From: Oscillospiraceae bacterium
GTDB taxonomy: Bacteria; Bacillota; Clostridia; Oscillospirales; Ruminococcaceae
NCBI GenBank assembly: GCA_016298065.1
Contig: JAEDDN010000004.1
Coordinates: 55,957 to 119,956 of the forward strand
Direction: 5' to 3'
Length of the DNA stretch: 64,000 nucleotides
The notes under the pieces were generated by a model. That model was given only the letters and a program-made list of their open reading frames with translations. It was not told where the DNA came from and ran no database searches. The position numbers and the translations under genes were made by a program. Shown piece after piece: positions 26,953 through 35,114 of this stretch (positions within the stretch are counted from its first letter, which is position 1; the number at the start of each line of letters is the position of its first letter).

Positions 26953-29900
26953 ATGAAGCTAAAGGGTTTGGAATTACAGGGCTTTAAGTCCTTTCCGGAT
27001 AAGACAAAAATAATCTTTAACAGAGGGCTTACTGCGGTTGTAGGCCCTAACGGAAGCGGAAAAAGTAACATAAGCGACGCTATTCGCTGGGTTATGGGCG
27101 AGCAGTCCACCAAAACCTTGCGTGGCGCTAAAATGGAGGACGTTATCTTCACCGGAACAAAGCAGAGAAAATCACACGGTTTTGCAGAGGTTTCGCTTAT
27201 TATTGACAACAGCGACCGAGCTCTCGGGGTGGACAGCGACGAGGTTACCGTTACCCGTAAATATTACCGAACCGGCGACAGCGATTATATGATAAATTCG
27301 TCTAATGTTCGCTTGCGTGACGTAAACGAGCTTTTTATGGATACAGGACTCGGAAGAGACGGTTATGCGCTTGTAGGACAAGGTCGTATAGCCGAAATTG
27401 TGCAGTCTAAAAGCGACGAGCGCAGAGAAATTTTTGAAGAAGCCGCAGGCATATCAAAATTAAGATATAAAAAGAACGAGGCCGAGAGAAAATTAAAGGC
27501 AAGCGAAGAAAATATGCTCAGATTAAAGGATATTTTGTCTGAGCTTGAAGAGCGTGTAGGACCTTTAAAAGAGCAGTCACAAAAGGCTAAGAAATTCATA
27601 GAGCTTGCCGATGAGAAAAAAACGCTTGAAATTTCACTTTGGAACAACACTCTCGAAAAGTCAAATAAACTTTTAAAGGACCAAAGTGACAAAATTTTTG
27701 CAAGTCAGGTTGAATACAGCGAAATCGAATCTCAAATCGACGGCATAGAAAAGCAGATAGAAGATATTTATGCTTCTATGCAGGAGTGCCTTGTAAATAC
27801 CGATAATTTAAGGAATAAAAAAAGCGAGATAGAGCAAAACACCTCCGATACCACAGCGAGAATAGCGGTACTCGAAAACGATATTTTACACCACAGTCAA
27901 AACATTGAGCGCATAAAAGGCGAGCTTGCTTCCTTTGACGATAACTACGATAAATTAGTAGAACAGCTAAAGGAGAAAAAATCACTTTTAGATAAGCTTT
28001 ATAAAAATGGCGAAGATATAGATAAAAATATGTCGGCTGTCGAGGGAGAGCTTTATAATTTAAACGAACAAAACGAAAATGTTTCGGATTATACCGCTCA
28101 GTTAAATAACCGCATAAACGAGCTTATTATAAATCAGTCTAAGGTCTCCTTAACGCTTGCACAGCTTAATGAGCAAACGGCTAAAGAAAAAGAAACCTTA
28201 GAAAACAACACTCTTATTTTAAACACAAAAAAAGAGGACGCTTTAAAAACCGATGCAGAGCTAAAAGACACAAACGAGCTTTTAGAAACCTTGTCGGAAA
28301 AAGAAACTGTTTTACATAACACTCAAAACGGTTATAAGCTAAAGCTTGACAGCAAGCTAAAAAAGCTTGAGGCTTTAGAAAGTGAAGTAAATAAACTAAG
28401 CCTTTCGTTAAGCGAAAAAACTCAAAGCGCAAAGCTTTTAGAGGATTTACAAAAGAATTTAGAGGGCTTTGCCTACAGCGTAAAAACCGTTGTAAACAGG
28501 GGTAAAAACGGTTATCTTAAAGGCATCTTAGGCACCGTTTCCCAGCTTATAGACGTACCCGACGAATATGCCGTAGCTATTGAAACTGCCCTTGGAGGAG
28601 CGCTTCAAAACATAGTCACCGAAAACGAGTCAAGCGCAAAAGCCGCCATAAACTATTTAAAAAATGAAAATGCAGGTCGTGCTACCTTTTTACCTTTAAC
28701 CTCTGTTAAGGGCACAAAGCTTGACGTCAGGGAATATAAGGACCTTGACGGGTATATTTCACTTGCCTGCGATTTGGTTAAATTCGAGGAAAAATACACC
28801 TCGGTTATATATTCTCTGCTTGGCAGAATTGTAGTAGTTGACGATTTAGACTCTGCTGTTATTCTGGCTAAGAAGGGCTCGTACCGCTTTAAAATAGTCA
28901 CCCTTGACGGTCAGGTGGTAAACGCAGGCGGTTCTATGACCGGTGGTTCCAAAAATAAATCACAGGGCATTTTAAGCAGAAAAGCGGATATCTTAAAGCT
29001 AAACGACGAGGCTAAAAAGCTTGAAGCAAAGCTTTCGGAAAAGAAGCTTGATTTAAAAGAATTAAACGACGAAGTAGCTACCCTTGAAGCATATGTTAGC
29101 TCTATAAACAGCGAGCTTATGTCAATAAACGAGGATAAGATAAGAGCTTTAAGCGAGCAAAAGCGCATTTTAATGCAAATTGAGCAGGAAAAAGCGACGC
29201 TTGACGCTATGCAAAAAGAACTGACGCTTTTAAAAAGTAGCATAGACACAAAAGAAAAAGAAATAGTTTCATTTACTGAAAAGCTAAAGGAAACCGAAAA
29301 CGAATTAAATGAGGCAAACGCACAGTTAGACAAGGTAAAGGGCGAAAACGATACTCTTTCCGTAAAGCGTGATGAGTTATCAGAGAATTTATCCTCGCTT
29401 CGTATGAATAAGCTCGAGCTTCAAAAGGACATAGAAGTTTTAAAAAGCAGTATATCAGAGCTCGAAAGCCGTGACCAAAGCTCAAAGGATACGTCGCAAA
29501 GACTGATCCTTCAAATTTCAGAGCTTGAAAACGCCAGTAGCGAAAGAGCTGCGCTTATAGATAAGTTAAAGGGCGATATCGAAAATAATTCAAAGACTTC
29601 AAAGGATATAGACACCGAGATTTCTACGCTTATGAAGCGCAGAAGCGAGCTTGAAGCATCTACCACGGTGCTTCGTGCCGACGAGAGAAAAATTTCCGAC
29701 AAAAAGGAAAAAATCTCGGGTGAGCTTGCTCGTTTAGAGGAACGCAAAAACTCTATTGAAAAGGAATACGACGACATAATTGCAAAGCTTTGGGAGGAAT
29801 ATCAGCTCACACGCACTCAGGCTAATTCACTTGCCATAGAGCTTGAAAATATATCCGAAGCAAAAGCCAAATTAAATTCCGTTAAAAATAAAATAAAAGG

Positions 29901-30531
29901 GTTAGGAAATATAAACCTTTCCGCCATAGAGGAATATGATGAAGTATCGGCAAGATATGAGTTTTTATCCGAACAGTTAAGCGACGTAGAAAAATCAAGA
30001 GCCGAGCTTTCACGTCTTATCTTTGACCTTACCGATAAAATGAAGAATATTTTTGAGGAAAGCTTTGAGAAGATAAACGAGAACTTCAAAAAAATATTTA
30101 CAGAGCTTTTCGGCGGAGGCAGAGCAGAATTAAAGCTTACCGACAGCGATAATATTCTCGAGTCGGGAATAGAAATATTCGTTGAGCCACCGGGAAAAAT
30201 AATCAAAAATCTGTCTTTGCTCTCAGGCGGTGAGCAGACCTTTGTTGCCATAGCAATTTATTTTGCAATTTTAAAGGTGCGTCCTGCTCCGTTTTGTGTG
30301 CTGGACGAAATTGAGGCGGCGCTTGACGACGTAAATGTAACAAAATATGCGCAGTATCTGCGCAGTATGAGCGACAAAACTCAGTTTATTATGATAACCC
30401 ACCGCCGTGGTACTATGGAAGAAGCGGATATGCTTTACGGTGTCACTATGCAAGAAGAGGGCGTATCTAAGCTTTTGGCGCTCAATGTAAGTCAGGTTGA
30501 AGAAAAGTTAGGGCTTAAAGATACAAACTAA
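26953..30531 (+). CDS. smc: chromosome segregation protein SMC
   Basis: SMC with ScpA and ScpB forms the condensin that compacts and segregates the chromosome. The 1192-aa protein has the N-terminal Walker A GPNGSGKS (31-38), long coiled coils (about 170-500 and 670-1020) rich in Glu/Lys, a hinge near 510-640 with KGILGTVSQLIDVPDEYAVA and GGSMTGGS, and the C-terminal ABC signature LSLLSGGEQTF (1087-1097) plus Walker B CVLDEIEAALDD. ATG 26953 follows AAGGGTGTG; the in-frame GTG at 26944 overlaps that site. ftsY follows 22 nt later, the usual order in Firmicutes. Confidence 0.97.
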   Translation: MKLKGLELQGFKSFPDKTKIIFNRGLTAVVGPNGSGKSNISDAIRWVMGEQSTKTLRGAKMEDVIFTGTKQRKSHGFAEVSLIIDNSDRALGVDSDEVTVTRKYYRTGDSDYMINSSNVRLRDVNELFMDTGLGRDGYALVGQGRIAEIVQSKSDERREIFEEAAGISKLRYKKNEAERKLKASEENMLRLKDILSELEERVGPLKEQSQKAKKFIELADEKKTLEISLWNNTLEKSNKLLKDQSDKIFASQVEYSEIESQIDGIEKQIEDIYASMQECLVNTDNLRNKKSEIEQNTSDTTARIAVLENDILHHSQNIERIKGELASFDDNYDKLVEQLKEKKSLLDKLYKNGEDIDKNMSAVEGELYNLNEQNENVSDYTAQLNNRINELIINQSKVSLTLAQLNEQTAKEKETLENNTLILNTKKEDALKTDAELKDTNELLETLSEKETVLHNTQNGYKLKLDSKLKKLEALESEVNKLSLSLSEKTQSAKLLEDLQKNLEGFAYSVKTVVNRGKNGYLKGILGTVSQLIDVPDEYAVAIETALGGALQNIVTENESSAKAAINYLKNENAGRATFLPLTSVKGTKLDVREYKDLDGYISLACDLVKFEEKYTSVIYSLLGRIVVVDDLDSAVILAKKGSYRFKIVTLDGQVVNAGGSMTGGSKNKSQGILSRKADILKLNDEAKKLEAKLSEKKLDLKELNDEVATLEAYVSSINSELMSINEDKIRALSEQKRILMQIEQEKATLDAMQKELTLLKSSIDTKEKEIVSFTEKLKETENELNEANAQLDKVKGENDTLSVKRDELSENLSSLRMNKLELQKDIEVLKSSISELESRDQSSKDTSQRLILQISELENASSERAALIDKLKGDIENNSKTSKDIDTEISTLMKRRSELEASTTVLRADERKISDKKEKISGELARLEERKNSIEKEYDDIIAKLWEEYQLTRTQANSLAIELENISEAKAKLNSVKNKIKGLGNINLSAIEEYDEVSARYEFLSEQLSDVEKSRAELSRLIFDLTDKMKNIFEESFEKINENFKKIFTELFGGGRAELKLTDSDNILESGIEIFVEPPGKIIKNLSLLSGGEQTFVAIAIYFAILKVRPAPFCVLDEIEAALDDVNVTKYAQYLRSMSDKTQFIMITHRRGTMEEADMLYGVTMQEEGVSKLLALNVSQVEEKLGLKDTN

Positions 30532-30553
30532 ATTTTTCAAGGGGTGAGGTATA

Positions 30554-31459
30554 ATGGGAATTTTCAGTAAGATTAAATCAGGACTAAAAAAGACAAAGGA
30601 CTCAATGACAAAACAGGTGGAGACCATTTTACATTCCTTCACCAAAATAGACGAGGAGCTGTTTGAAGAGCTTGAGGAAACCCTTATTATGTCGGATATA
30701 GGTGTAGCTACCTCGACGAAAATTTGCGATAAGCTAAGGGAAAAGATAAAACTCACAGGTGAGAAAGACCCCGAAATCATCAAAGGACTTTTAAAGGAAG
30801 TAATCTGCGAAATGCTTGAAGGCGGCGAGCAACTAAATATTTCTACCAAGCCGTCTGTCATTTTGGTTATAGGAGTAAACGGCGTAGGCAAAACTACAAC
30901 CATAGGCAAGCTTGCCGCCAATTTAAAGTCACAGGGTAAAAGGGTGATTTTGGGTGCGGCAGACACCTTTAGAGCCGCCGCTATCGAGCAGCTTGAAATC
31001 TGGAGCGAGCGAGCAGGCGTAGATATAGTAAAGCACAAAGAGGGCGCCGATCCTGCAGCGGTTGTTTTTGACGCAATAAGCGCAGGTAAAGCCAGAAACG
31101 CCGATGTAATTATCTGCGATACCGCAGGCAGACTTCACAACAAAAAGAACCTTATGGACGAATTAAATAAAATCTCCCGAGTTATCGACAGAGAGATGGA
31201 GGGTTGTGATAAAGAGGTGCTTTTGGTGCTTGACGCAACTACGGGACAAAATGCGGTAAATCAGGCTAAACAGTTTAAAGAAGCCGCAGGCATTACGGGT
31301 ATTGTTTTGACAAAGCTCGACGGTACGGCAAGAGGCGGTATAATTATTGCAATAAAAGACGAATTGGGACTTCCTGTTAAATATATAGGTGTCGGCGAAC
31401 AGATTGACGATCTTCAGCCGTTTAGCCCTACTGAATTTGCAGACGCACTTTTTGATTAA
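30554..31459 (+). CDS. ftsY: signal recognition particle receptor FtsY
   Basis: FtsY is the membrane-associated GTPase that receives the SRP-ribosome complex and hands it to SecYEG. The 301-aa protein has a short helical N domain (1-90) without a long acidic A domain, Walker A GVNGVGKTT (107-115), the SRP-GTPase motifs ADTFRAAAIEQL, CDTAGRLHNK, LVLDATTGQNA and TKLDGTARGG. AAGGGGTGAGG precedes ATG 30554. The short A domain is usual for Gram-positive FtsY. It lies between smc and rdgB in a tight run. Confidence 0.97.
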   Translation: MGIFSKIKSGLKKTKDSMTKQVETILHSFTKIDEELFEELEETLIMSDIGVATSTKICDKLREKIKLTGEKDPEIIKGLLKEVICEMLEGGEQLNISTKPSVILVIGVNGVGKTTTIGKLAANLKSQGKRVILGAADTFRAAAIEQLEIWSERAGVDIVKHKEGADPAAVVFDAISAGKARNADVIICDTAGRLHNKKNLMDELNKISRVIDREMEGCDKEVLLVLDATTGQNAVNQAKQFKEAAGITGIVLTKLDGTARGGIIIAIKDELGLPVKYIGVGEQIDDLQPFSPTEFADALFD

Positions 31460-31479
31460 ACATAAGGAAAATAAATAAT

Positions 31480-32088
31480 ATGAAGATAGTAATAGCTACT
31501 CAAAACGCCCATAAGCTAAAGGAATTTAAGCGAATACTCAAACCTCTGGGTTATGAGGTTTTAAGCCAGGCTGATATAGGCGTTTGTGCAGATGTTGAGG
31601 AAACGGGCAAAACCTTTGAAGAAAACGCCGCTATTAAAGCAAGGGCGGTATATAACCTTTCGGGCATGGCTACCGTAGCGGACGACTCAGGCCTTGAAGT
31701 TAAAGCTTTAGACGGTCAGCCCGGTATATATTCGGCAAGATACGGTGGCGGAAACCTTGACGATAAGCAAAAATGCTCGCTTATTTTAAAAGAGTTAGGC
31801 GACACCCCTAAAGAGCAAAGAGATGCACAGTTTGTCTGTGTTATACACGTTATATTTGACGATAATAAAGAGTATTCGTTTAAGGGTGTGGCAAAGGGAT
31901 ATATCGGATATGACTTTGTCGGCGAAAACGGCTTTGGCTACGACCCGATTTTTATGATTGATGACACCCAAAGCTTTGCCACAATAAGCCCCGAACAAAA
32001 GGATAAATTAAGCCACAGGGGTAAGGCATTAAGAGAGCTTGATAAGTTTTTGCAAAATTTTAAAGGAGAAAACAATGTTAACCAGTAA
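31480..32088 (+). CDS. rdgB: XTP/dITP diphosphatase (RdgB/HAM1 family)
   Basis: The enzyme removes non-canonical purine triphosphates such as dITP and XTP from the nucleotide pool. The 202-aa protein has the start MKIVIATQNAHKLKEFKRIL, the substrate-binding segment VADDSGLEVKALDGQPGIYS followed by ARYGG, and GENGFGYDPIFMID. AAGGAAAAT precedes ATG 31480. Its last codons overlap the yhbY start by 14 nt, so the two are coupled. Confidence 0.95.
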   Translation: MKIVIATQNAHKLKEFKRILKPLGYEVLSQADIGVCADVEETGKTFEENAAIKARAVYNLSGMATVADDSGLEVKALDGQPGIYSARYGGGNLDDKQKCSLILKELGDTPKEQRDAQFVCVIHVIFDDNKEYSFKGVAKGYIGYDFVGENGFGYDPIFMIDDTQSFATISPEQKDKLSHRGKALRELDKFLQNFKGENNVNQ

Positions 32089-32368
32089 GCAAAGAGCCTA
32101 TTTAAGAGGCAAAGCAAATAAAATGGAAACCATAATTCAAATCGGCAAGGGCGGTATTACCGATACTCTGACAGTACAGGTTAATGACGCCCTTAAAGCA
32201 AGAGAGCTTATAAAGATAAGGGTGCTCGAATCGTGCGAGTATGTCGCAAAGGAAGCGGCACAGATTTTAGCCGAAAAAACCGGCAGTGACGTAGTTCAGT
32301 TTATCGGCACAAGGTTTGTACTGTTTAAAAGAAATGACGAAAACCCGATATATGAGTTTGAAAAGTAA
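32075..32368 (+). CDS. yhbY: YhbY-family (CRS1/YhbY domain) RNA-binding protein
   Basis: YhbY proteins bind pre-50S particles and take part in ribosome assembly. The 97-aa product begins MLTSKQRAYLRGKANKMETI and has the IQIGKGGITDTLTVQVNDAL motif with the GxxG-like loop. ATG 32075 follows AAGGAGA with good spacing; an in-frame TTG at 32039 lies deep in rdgB without a site. It shares 14 nt with rdgB and its stop overlaps the nadD ATG by one base. The rdgB-yhbY-nadD-yqeK-rsfS order is common in Firmicutes. Confidence 0.93.
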   Translation: MLTSKQRAYLRGKANKMETIIQIGKGGITDTLTVQVNDALKARELIKIRVLESCEYVAKEAAQILAEKTGSDVVQFIGTRFVLFKRNDENPIYEFEK

Positions 32369-32967
32369 TGAGCAGGATAGCACTTTTCGGAGGCACCTTT
32401 AACCCGGTGCATAACGGACATATAAATTTATGCCTTGAATGTCACAAAAAGCTTAATTTTGATAAGATACTTCTTATTCCCGATAACATTCCGCCGCATA
32501 AGTCGTCAGACGACCTTGCCGGTAATGCCCACAGGCTTAATATGCTGAAAATTGCGGCTAAGGAAAATGAGCTTTTTGAGGTGTGCGACATAGAGTATAA
32601 GCTAAAAGGCACAAGCTATACGGTAAATACTATAGCAGAGCTTAAAAAGATTTATAAAGAGGACGAGCTTTTTTTAATCATAGGAAGCGATATGCTTTTT
32701 ATGTTTGATAGGTGGTTTTGCTATGAAAAAATACTTAAAAGCGTAACCCTTGTAGCAGGAGCAAGAAAAAAAGACGAATATGACGCTATGGTTAAATATA
32801 AAGAGCGTTTCTCAAAGCTAAAAGACAAAATAAATATCTTAAAGATAAATACTCTCGATATAAGCTCAAGCAGAATAAGAGAGAAGATAAAAAACGGTGA
32901 AGCGACAGGGGAGTATATAAGCAAAGAGGTTTTAGATTATATTTTAAAAAATAAGCTTTATAAATAA
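32368..32967 (+). CDS. nadD: nicotinate-nucleotide adenylyltransferase
   Basis: NadD joins nicotinate mononucleotide and ATP to make deamido-NAD, a required step of NAD synthesis. The 199-aa protein has the nucleotidyltransferase motif ALFGGTFNPVHNGHINL (HxGH-type site) near the start and the C-terminal ISSSRIREKIKNGE. ATG 32368 overlaps the TAA of yhbY by one base, so it is coupled to the genes before it. yqeK follows 35 nt later. Confidence 0.96.
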   Translation: MSRIALFGGTFNPVHNGHINLCLECHKKLNFDKILLIPDNIPPHKSSDDLAGNAHRLNMLKIAAKENELFEVCDIEYKLKGTSYTVNTIAELKKIYKEDELFLIIGSDMLFMFDRWFCYEKILKSVTLVAGARKKDEYDAMVKYKERFSKLKDKINILKINTLDISSSRIREKIKNGEATGEYISKEVLDYILKNKLYK

Positions 32968-33002
32968 GATTTTTATTTATCAGAAGGATTTTAAGTATAA
33001 AG

Positions 33003-33635
33003 ATGGTTAGCCTAAAACAGATAGATAAGGTTTTAAAGAAAAATCTGTCGGAGCATAGATATAAGCACACCTTAGCGGTTACCAAAGCGGCGCAGAGCCT
33101 TGCCATAAGATACGGTGCGGATATAGATAAATGCAAGATAGCGGCTATGCTTCACGATATTACAAAGGAAGAGGATCTGCATAAGCAGTTGCAAAAGATA
33201 AAAAAAGCTGATATAATGATAGATAATGTGGTTTTAAAGAGCCCACAGCTTTACCACAGTATAACGGCAAGTATTTATGCTGAAGAACAGTTTCTCATAG
33301 AAGATGAAGATATAATTAACGCTATAAGGTATCATACTACGGCGAGAGCAGGTATGTCCGATATAGAAAAAATAGTTTATGTTGCAGACGGAATTTCCGA
33401 TGACAGAAGCTACAGCGGCGTAAACCGTTTCAGAAAGCTTGCATTTGTCGATTTGGACGAATGTATGCTCGGTATGATATCACACAGTTTAAAAAATCTT
33501 GTAAAAAATAATTACTTGATACCGATAGATACTATAGAAGCATATAACCTGCTATGTATAAATTTGGAGGGTTTTAGATGTCGAAAGAAAAAGTTAAAAA
33601 AACAAAGTCAAAAGCAACAAAAGGTGAAAAAGTAG
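33003..33635 (+). CDS. yqeK: YqeK-family HD-domain hydrolase (symmetrical Ap4A hydrolase type)
   Basis: YqeK of Firmicutes splits diadenosine tetraphosphate symmetrically to ADP using an Fe/metal HD centre. The 210-aa protein shows the HD motif AAMLHDITKEED, an upstream H (RYKHTLAVTKAAQ), and YHTTARAGMSDIEKIVYVADG as the distal metal site. The C-terminus has a basic tail (about residues 194-210) read in the 58-nt overlap with the next gene. ATG 33003 has AGAAGGA upstream at a long spacing. Its place between nadD and rsfS is the family's usual context. Confidence 0.92.
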   Translation: MVSLKQIDKVLKKNLSEHRYKHTLAVTKAAQSLAIRYGADIDKCKIAAMLHDITKEEDLHKQLQKIKKADIMIDNVVLKSPQLYHSITASIYAEEQFLIEDEDIINAIRYHTTARAGMSDIEKIVYVADGISDDRSYSGVNRFRKLAFVDLDECMLGMISHSLKNLVKNNYLIPIDTIEAYNLLCINLEGFRCRKKKLKKQSQKQQKVKK

Positions 33636-34660
33636 TTATCGCCGTTTGTGTTATATTGATAATAGCGTCGCTTATTACGGTAGGCGTGCTTTGGCTTATG
33701 AAGCAAAAAATATTATTGCCAAAGGATAATGTTCCGTATGATCCGAGCATTTTAACACCGTCTGATATAAGCGATAAGGTGGTTAATTTTCTGCTTGTAG
33801 GTATTTCAAACGATGAAAACGAGCGTGAAAAAGATGACCTTACCGATACCCTTATGGTAGTAAGCCTTGATATAGAGGCAAAAAAAGCAACCATAATACA
33901 AATACCCCGTGATACCTATATAGGCTATGAAACCTCTACAGGTAAAATAAACGCTATATATAAGCAGTCCGCTGACAGTTGGGATTACGCAGGACTTTCG
34001 GGACTTATTTCAATGATAAATAAGACGTTGGCTATTCCGATAGACCACTATATAACCATAGAAATGGACGCCTTTGCCGAGATGATTGATGAGCTCGGCG
34101 GTATTGAGGTAAATGTTCCCGACGATATGGAATTAAACGGCGTTTCGCTTAAAGCCGGCAGACAGACCTTATCGGGCGCAGAAGCCATAGTTTTGGTAAG
34201 AACCAGAAATATTTACAGAGCCGCTGACTTAAAGAGAATGGACAATCAAAGGCTTGTTATGTCTGCACTGTTTAAAAAGTGCCTTAACATCAGTATGGTA
34301 AAGGCGGCTTCAATGTCCGATATTATATACGGTAACGTAACCACCGACGTAACGGTTGGAGACGCCTTAGGCTATTATAAGTTTGTTAAAACGCTTAAAG
34401 CCTCCGATATTTCGGTAGCGACGCTTCCCGGCGCACCTACAATGGTTTCGGGTCAGTCTGTTTACGGCTTATATCCCGAAAGAACGGCATATATTTTAAA
34501 TAATTATTTCAGGCCTTATTCCTCAGACGTTTTGGCGGAGGATTTGGGTATAGTCGATATTGTAGATGAACCGTATATCAGCGAGGACGAGGATTACGGA
34601 GTATCTAATATTTCGGAGTATGACGTTGACAAAACCGACGACGACACAACCGAAGAATAA
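33578..34660 (+). CDS. LytR-CpsA-Psr (LCP) family cell-wall ligase
   Basis: LCP proteins attach teichoic acids, capsule or other glycopolymers to peptidoglycan. The 360-aa protein has a Lys-rich cytosolic start, one membrane helix (about residues 17-41), then the LCP domain: DDLTDTLMVVSLDIEAKKAT, IQIPRDTYIG, YKQSADSWDYAGLSGLISMI, GAEAIVLVRTRN and a DLKRMDNQRLVM segment with the usual arginines. The tail is acidic. ATG 33578 follows GGAGGG and lies within the end of yqeK. LCP genes are often found between yqeK and rsfS in Clostridia. Confidence 0.93.
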   Translation: MSKEKVKKTKSKATKGEKVVIAVCVILIIASLITVGVLWLMKQKILLPKDNVPYDPSILTPSDISDKVVNFLLVGISNDENEREKDDLTDTLMVVSLDIEAKKATIIQIPRDTYIGYETSTGKINAIYKQSADSWDYAGLSGLISMINKTLAIPIDHYITIEMDAFAEMIDELGGIEVNVPDDMELNGVSLKAGRQTLSGAEAIVLVRTRNIYRAADLKRMDNQRLVMSALFKKCLNISMVKAASMSDIIYGNVTTDVTVGDALGYYKFVKTLKASDISVATLPGAPTMVSGQSVYGLYPERTAYILNNYFRPYSSDVLAEDLGIVDIVDEPYISEDEDYGVSNISEYDVDKTDDDTTEE

Positions 34661-34687
34661 CCGCTTATTTTAGAAAGGTGATGGCTG

Positions 34688-35041
34688 ATGACTTCATTGG
34701 AATTAACCAAAGAAGCAGTAAAGATTTTAGACGATAAAAAAGCTCTTGATATAAAAGCAATCAAAGTAAGAGATTTAACCATAGTTGCAGATTATTTTGT
34801 AATAGCCTCCGCTTCAAATACAACTCATGTAAAGAGCCTTGTAGACGAGGTAGAGTTTAAGCTTAAGGAAATGGGAATAACGCCGTTAAGGGTTGAGGGT
34901 TATCAGTCTGCAAACTGGATTGTTCTTGATTACGGTGACGTTGTGGTTCATATCTTTTACACCGAAACAAGAGATTACTATACGCTCGATAAGCTTTGGA
35001 GCGACGGTGAGAGCTTAGATATAGCAGAGCTTTTAGCATAA
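34688..35041 (+). CDS. rsfS: ribosomal silencing factor RsfS
   Basis: RsfS binds L14 on the 50S subunit and blocks subunit joining during starvation. The 117-aa protein has the DUF143 pattern: KALDIKAIKVRDLTIVADYF, ASASNTTHVKSLVDEVE, and WIVLDYGDVVVHIFYTETRD followed by YYTLDKLW. AAAGGTGATGG precedes ATG 34688. It ends the yqeK-LCP-rsfS block; a hairpin and leuS follow. Confidence 0.96.
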   Translation: MTSLELTKEAVKILDDKKALDIKAIKVRDLTIVADYFVIASASNTTHVKSLVDEVEFKLKEMGITPLRVEGYQSANWIVLDYGDVVVHIFYTETRDYYTLDKLWSDGESLDIAELLA

Positions 35042-35056
35042 ATATATGACAAGTTA

Positions 35057-35088
35057 AAAATCGAGGCTTTTTTTAAGTCCTCGATTTT
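35057..35088 (+). terminator. hairpin between rsfS and leuS
   Basis: 10-bp stem AAAATCGAGG (35057-35066) and CCTCGATTTT (35079-35088), with a T-rich 12-nt loop. It lies 15 nt after the rsfS stop. No T-box motif was seen upstream of leuS, so this is taken as a simple or partial terminator. Confidence 0.55.
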
Positions 35089-35114
35089 GAGTTTATACAA
35101 ATGGAGTTGGTATT

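Noticed and set aside
28911..29333. Minus-strand frame of 140 codons inside smc
   Set aside because: Ser/Phe-rich shadow of a Glu/Lys-rich coiled coil; no ribosome site and no motif. The same applies to other long minus frames within smc, addA and addB.
35042..35114. T-box riboswitch before leuS
   Set aside because: The gap is 73 nt and has no T-box sequence or specifier stem; only a short hairpin is present.
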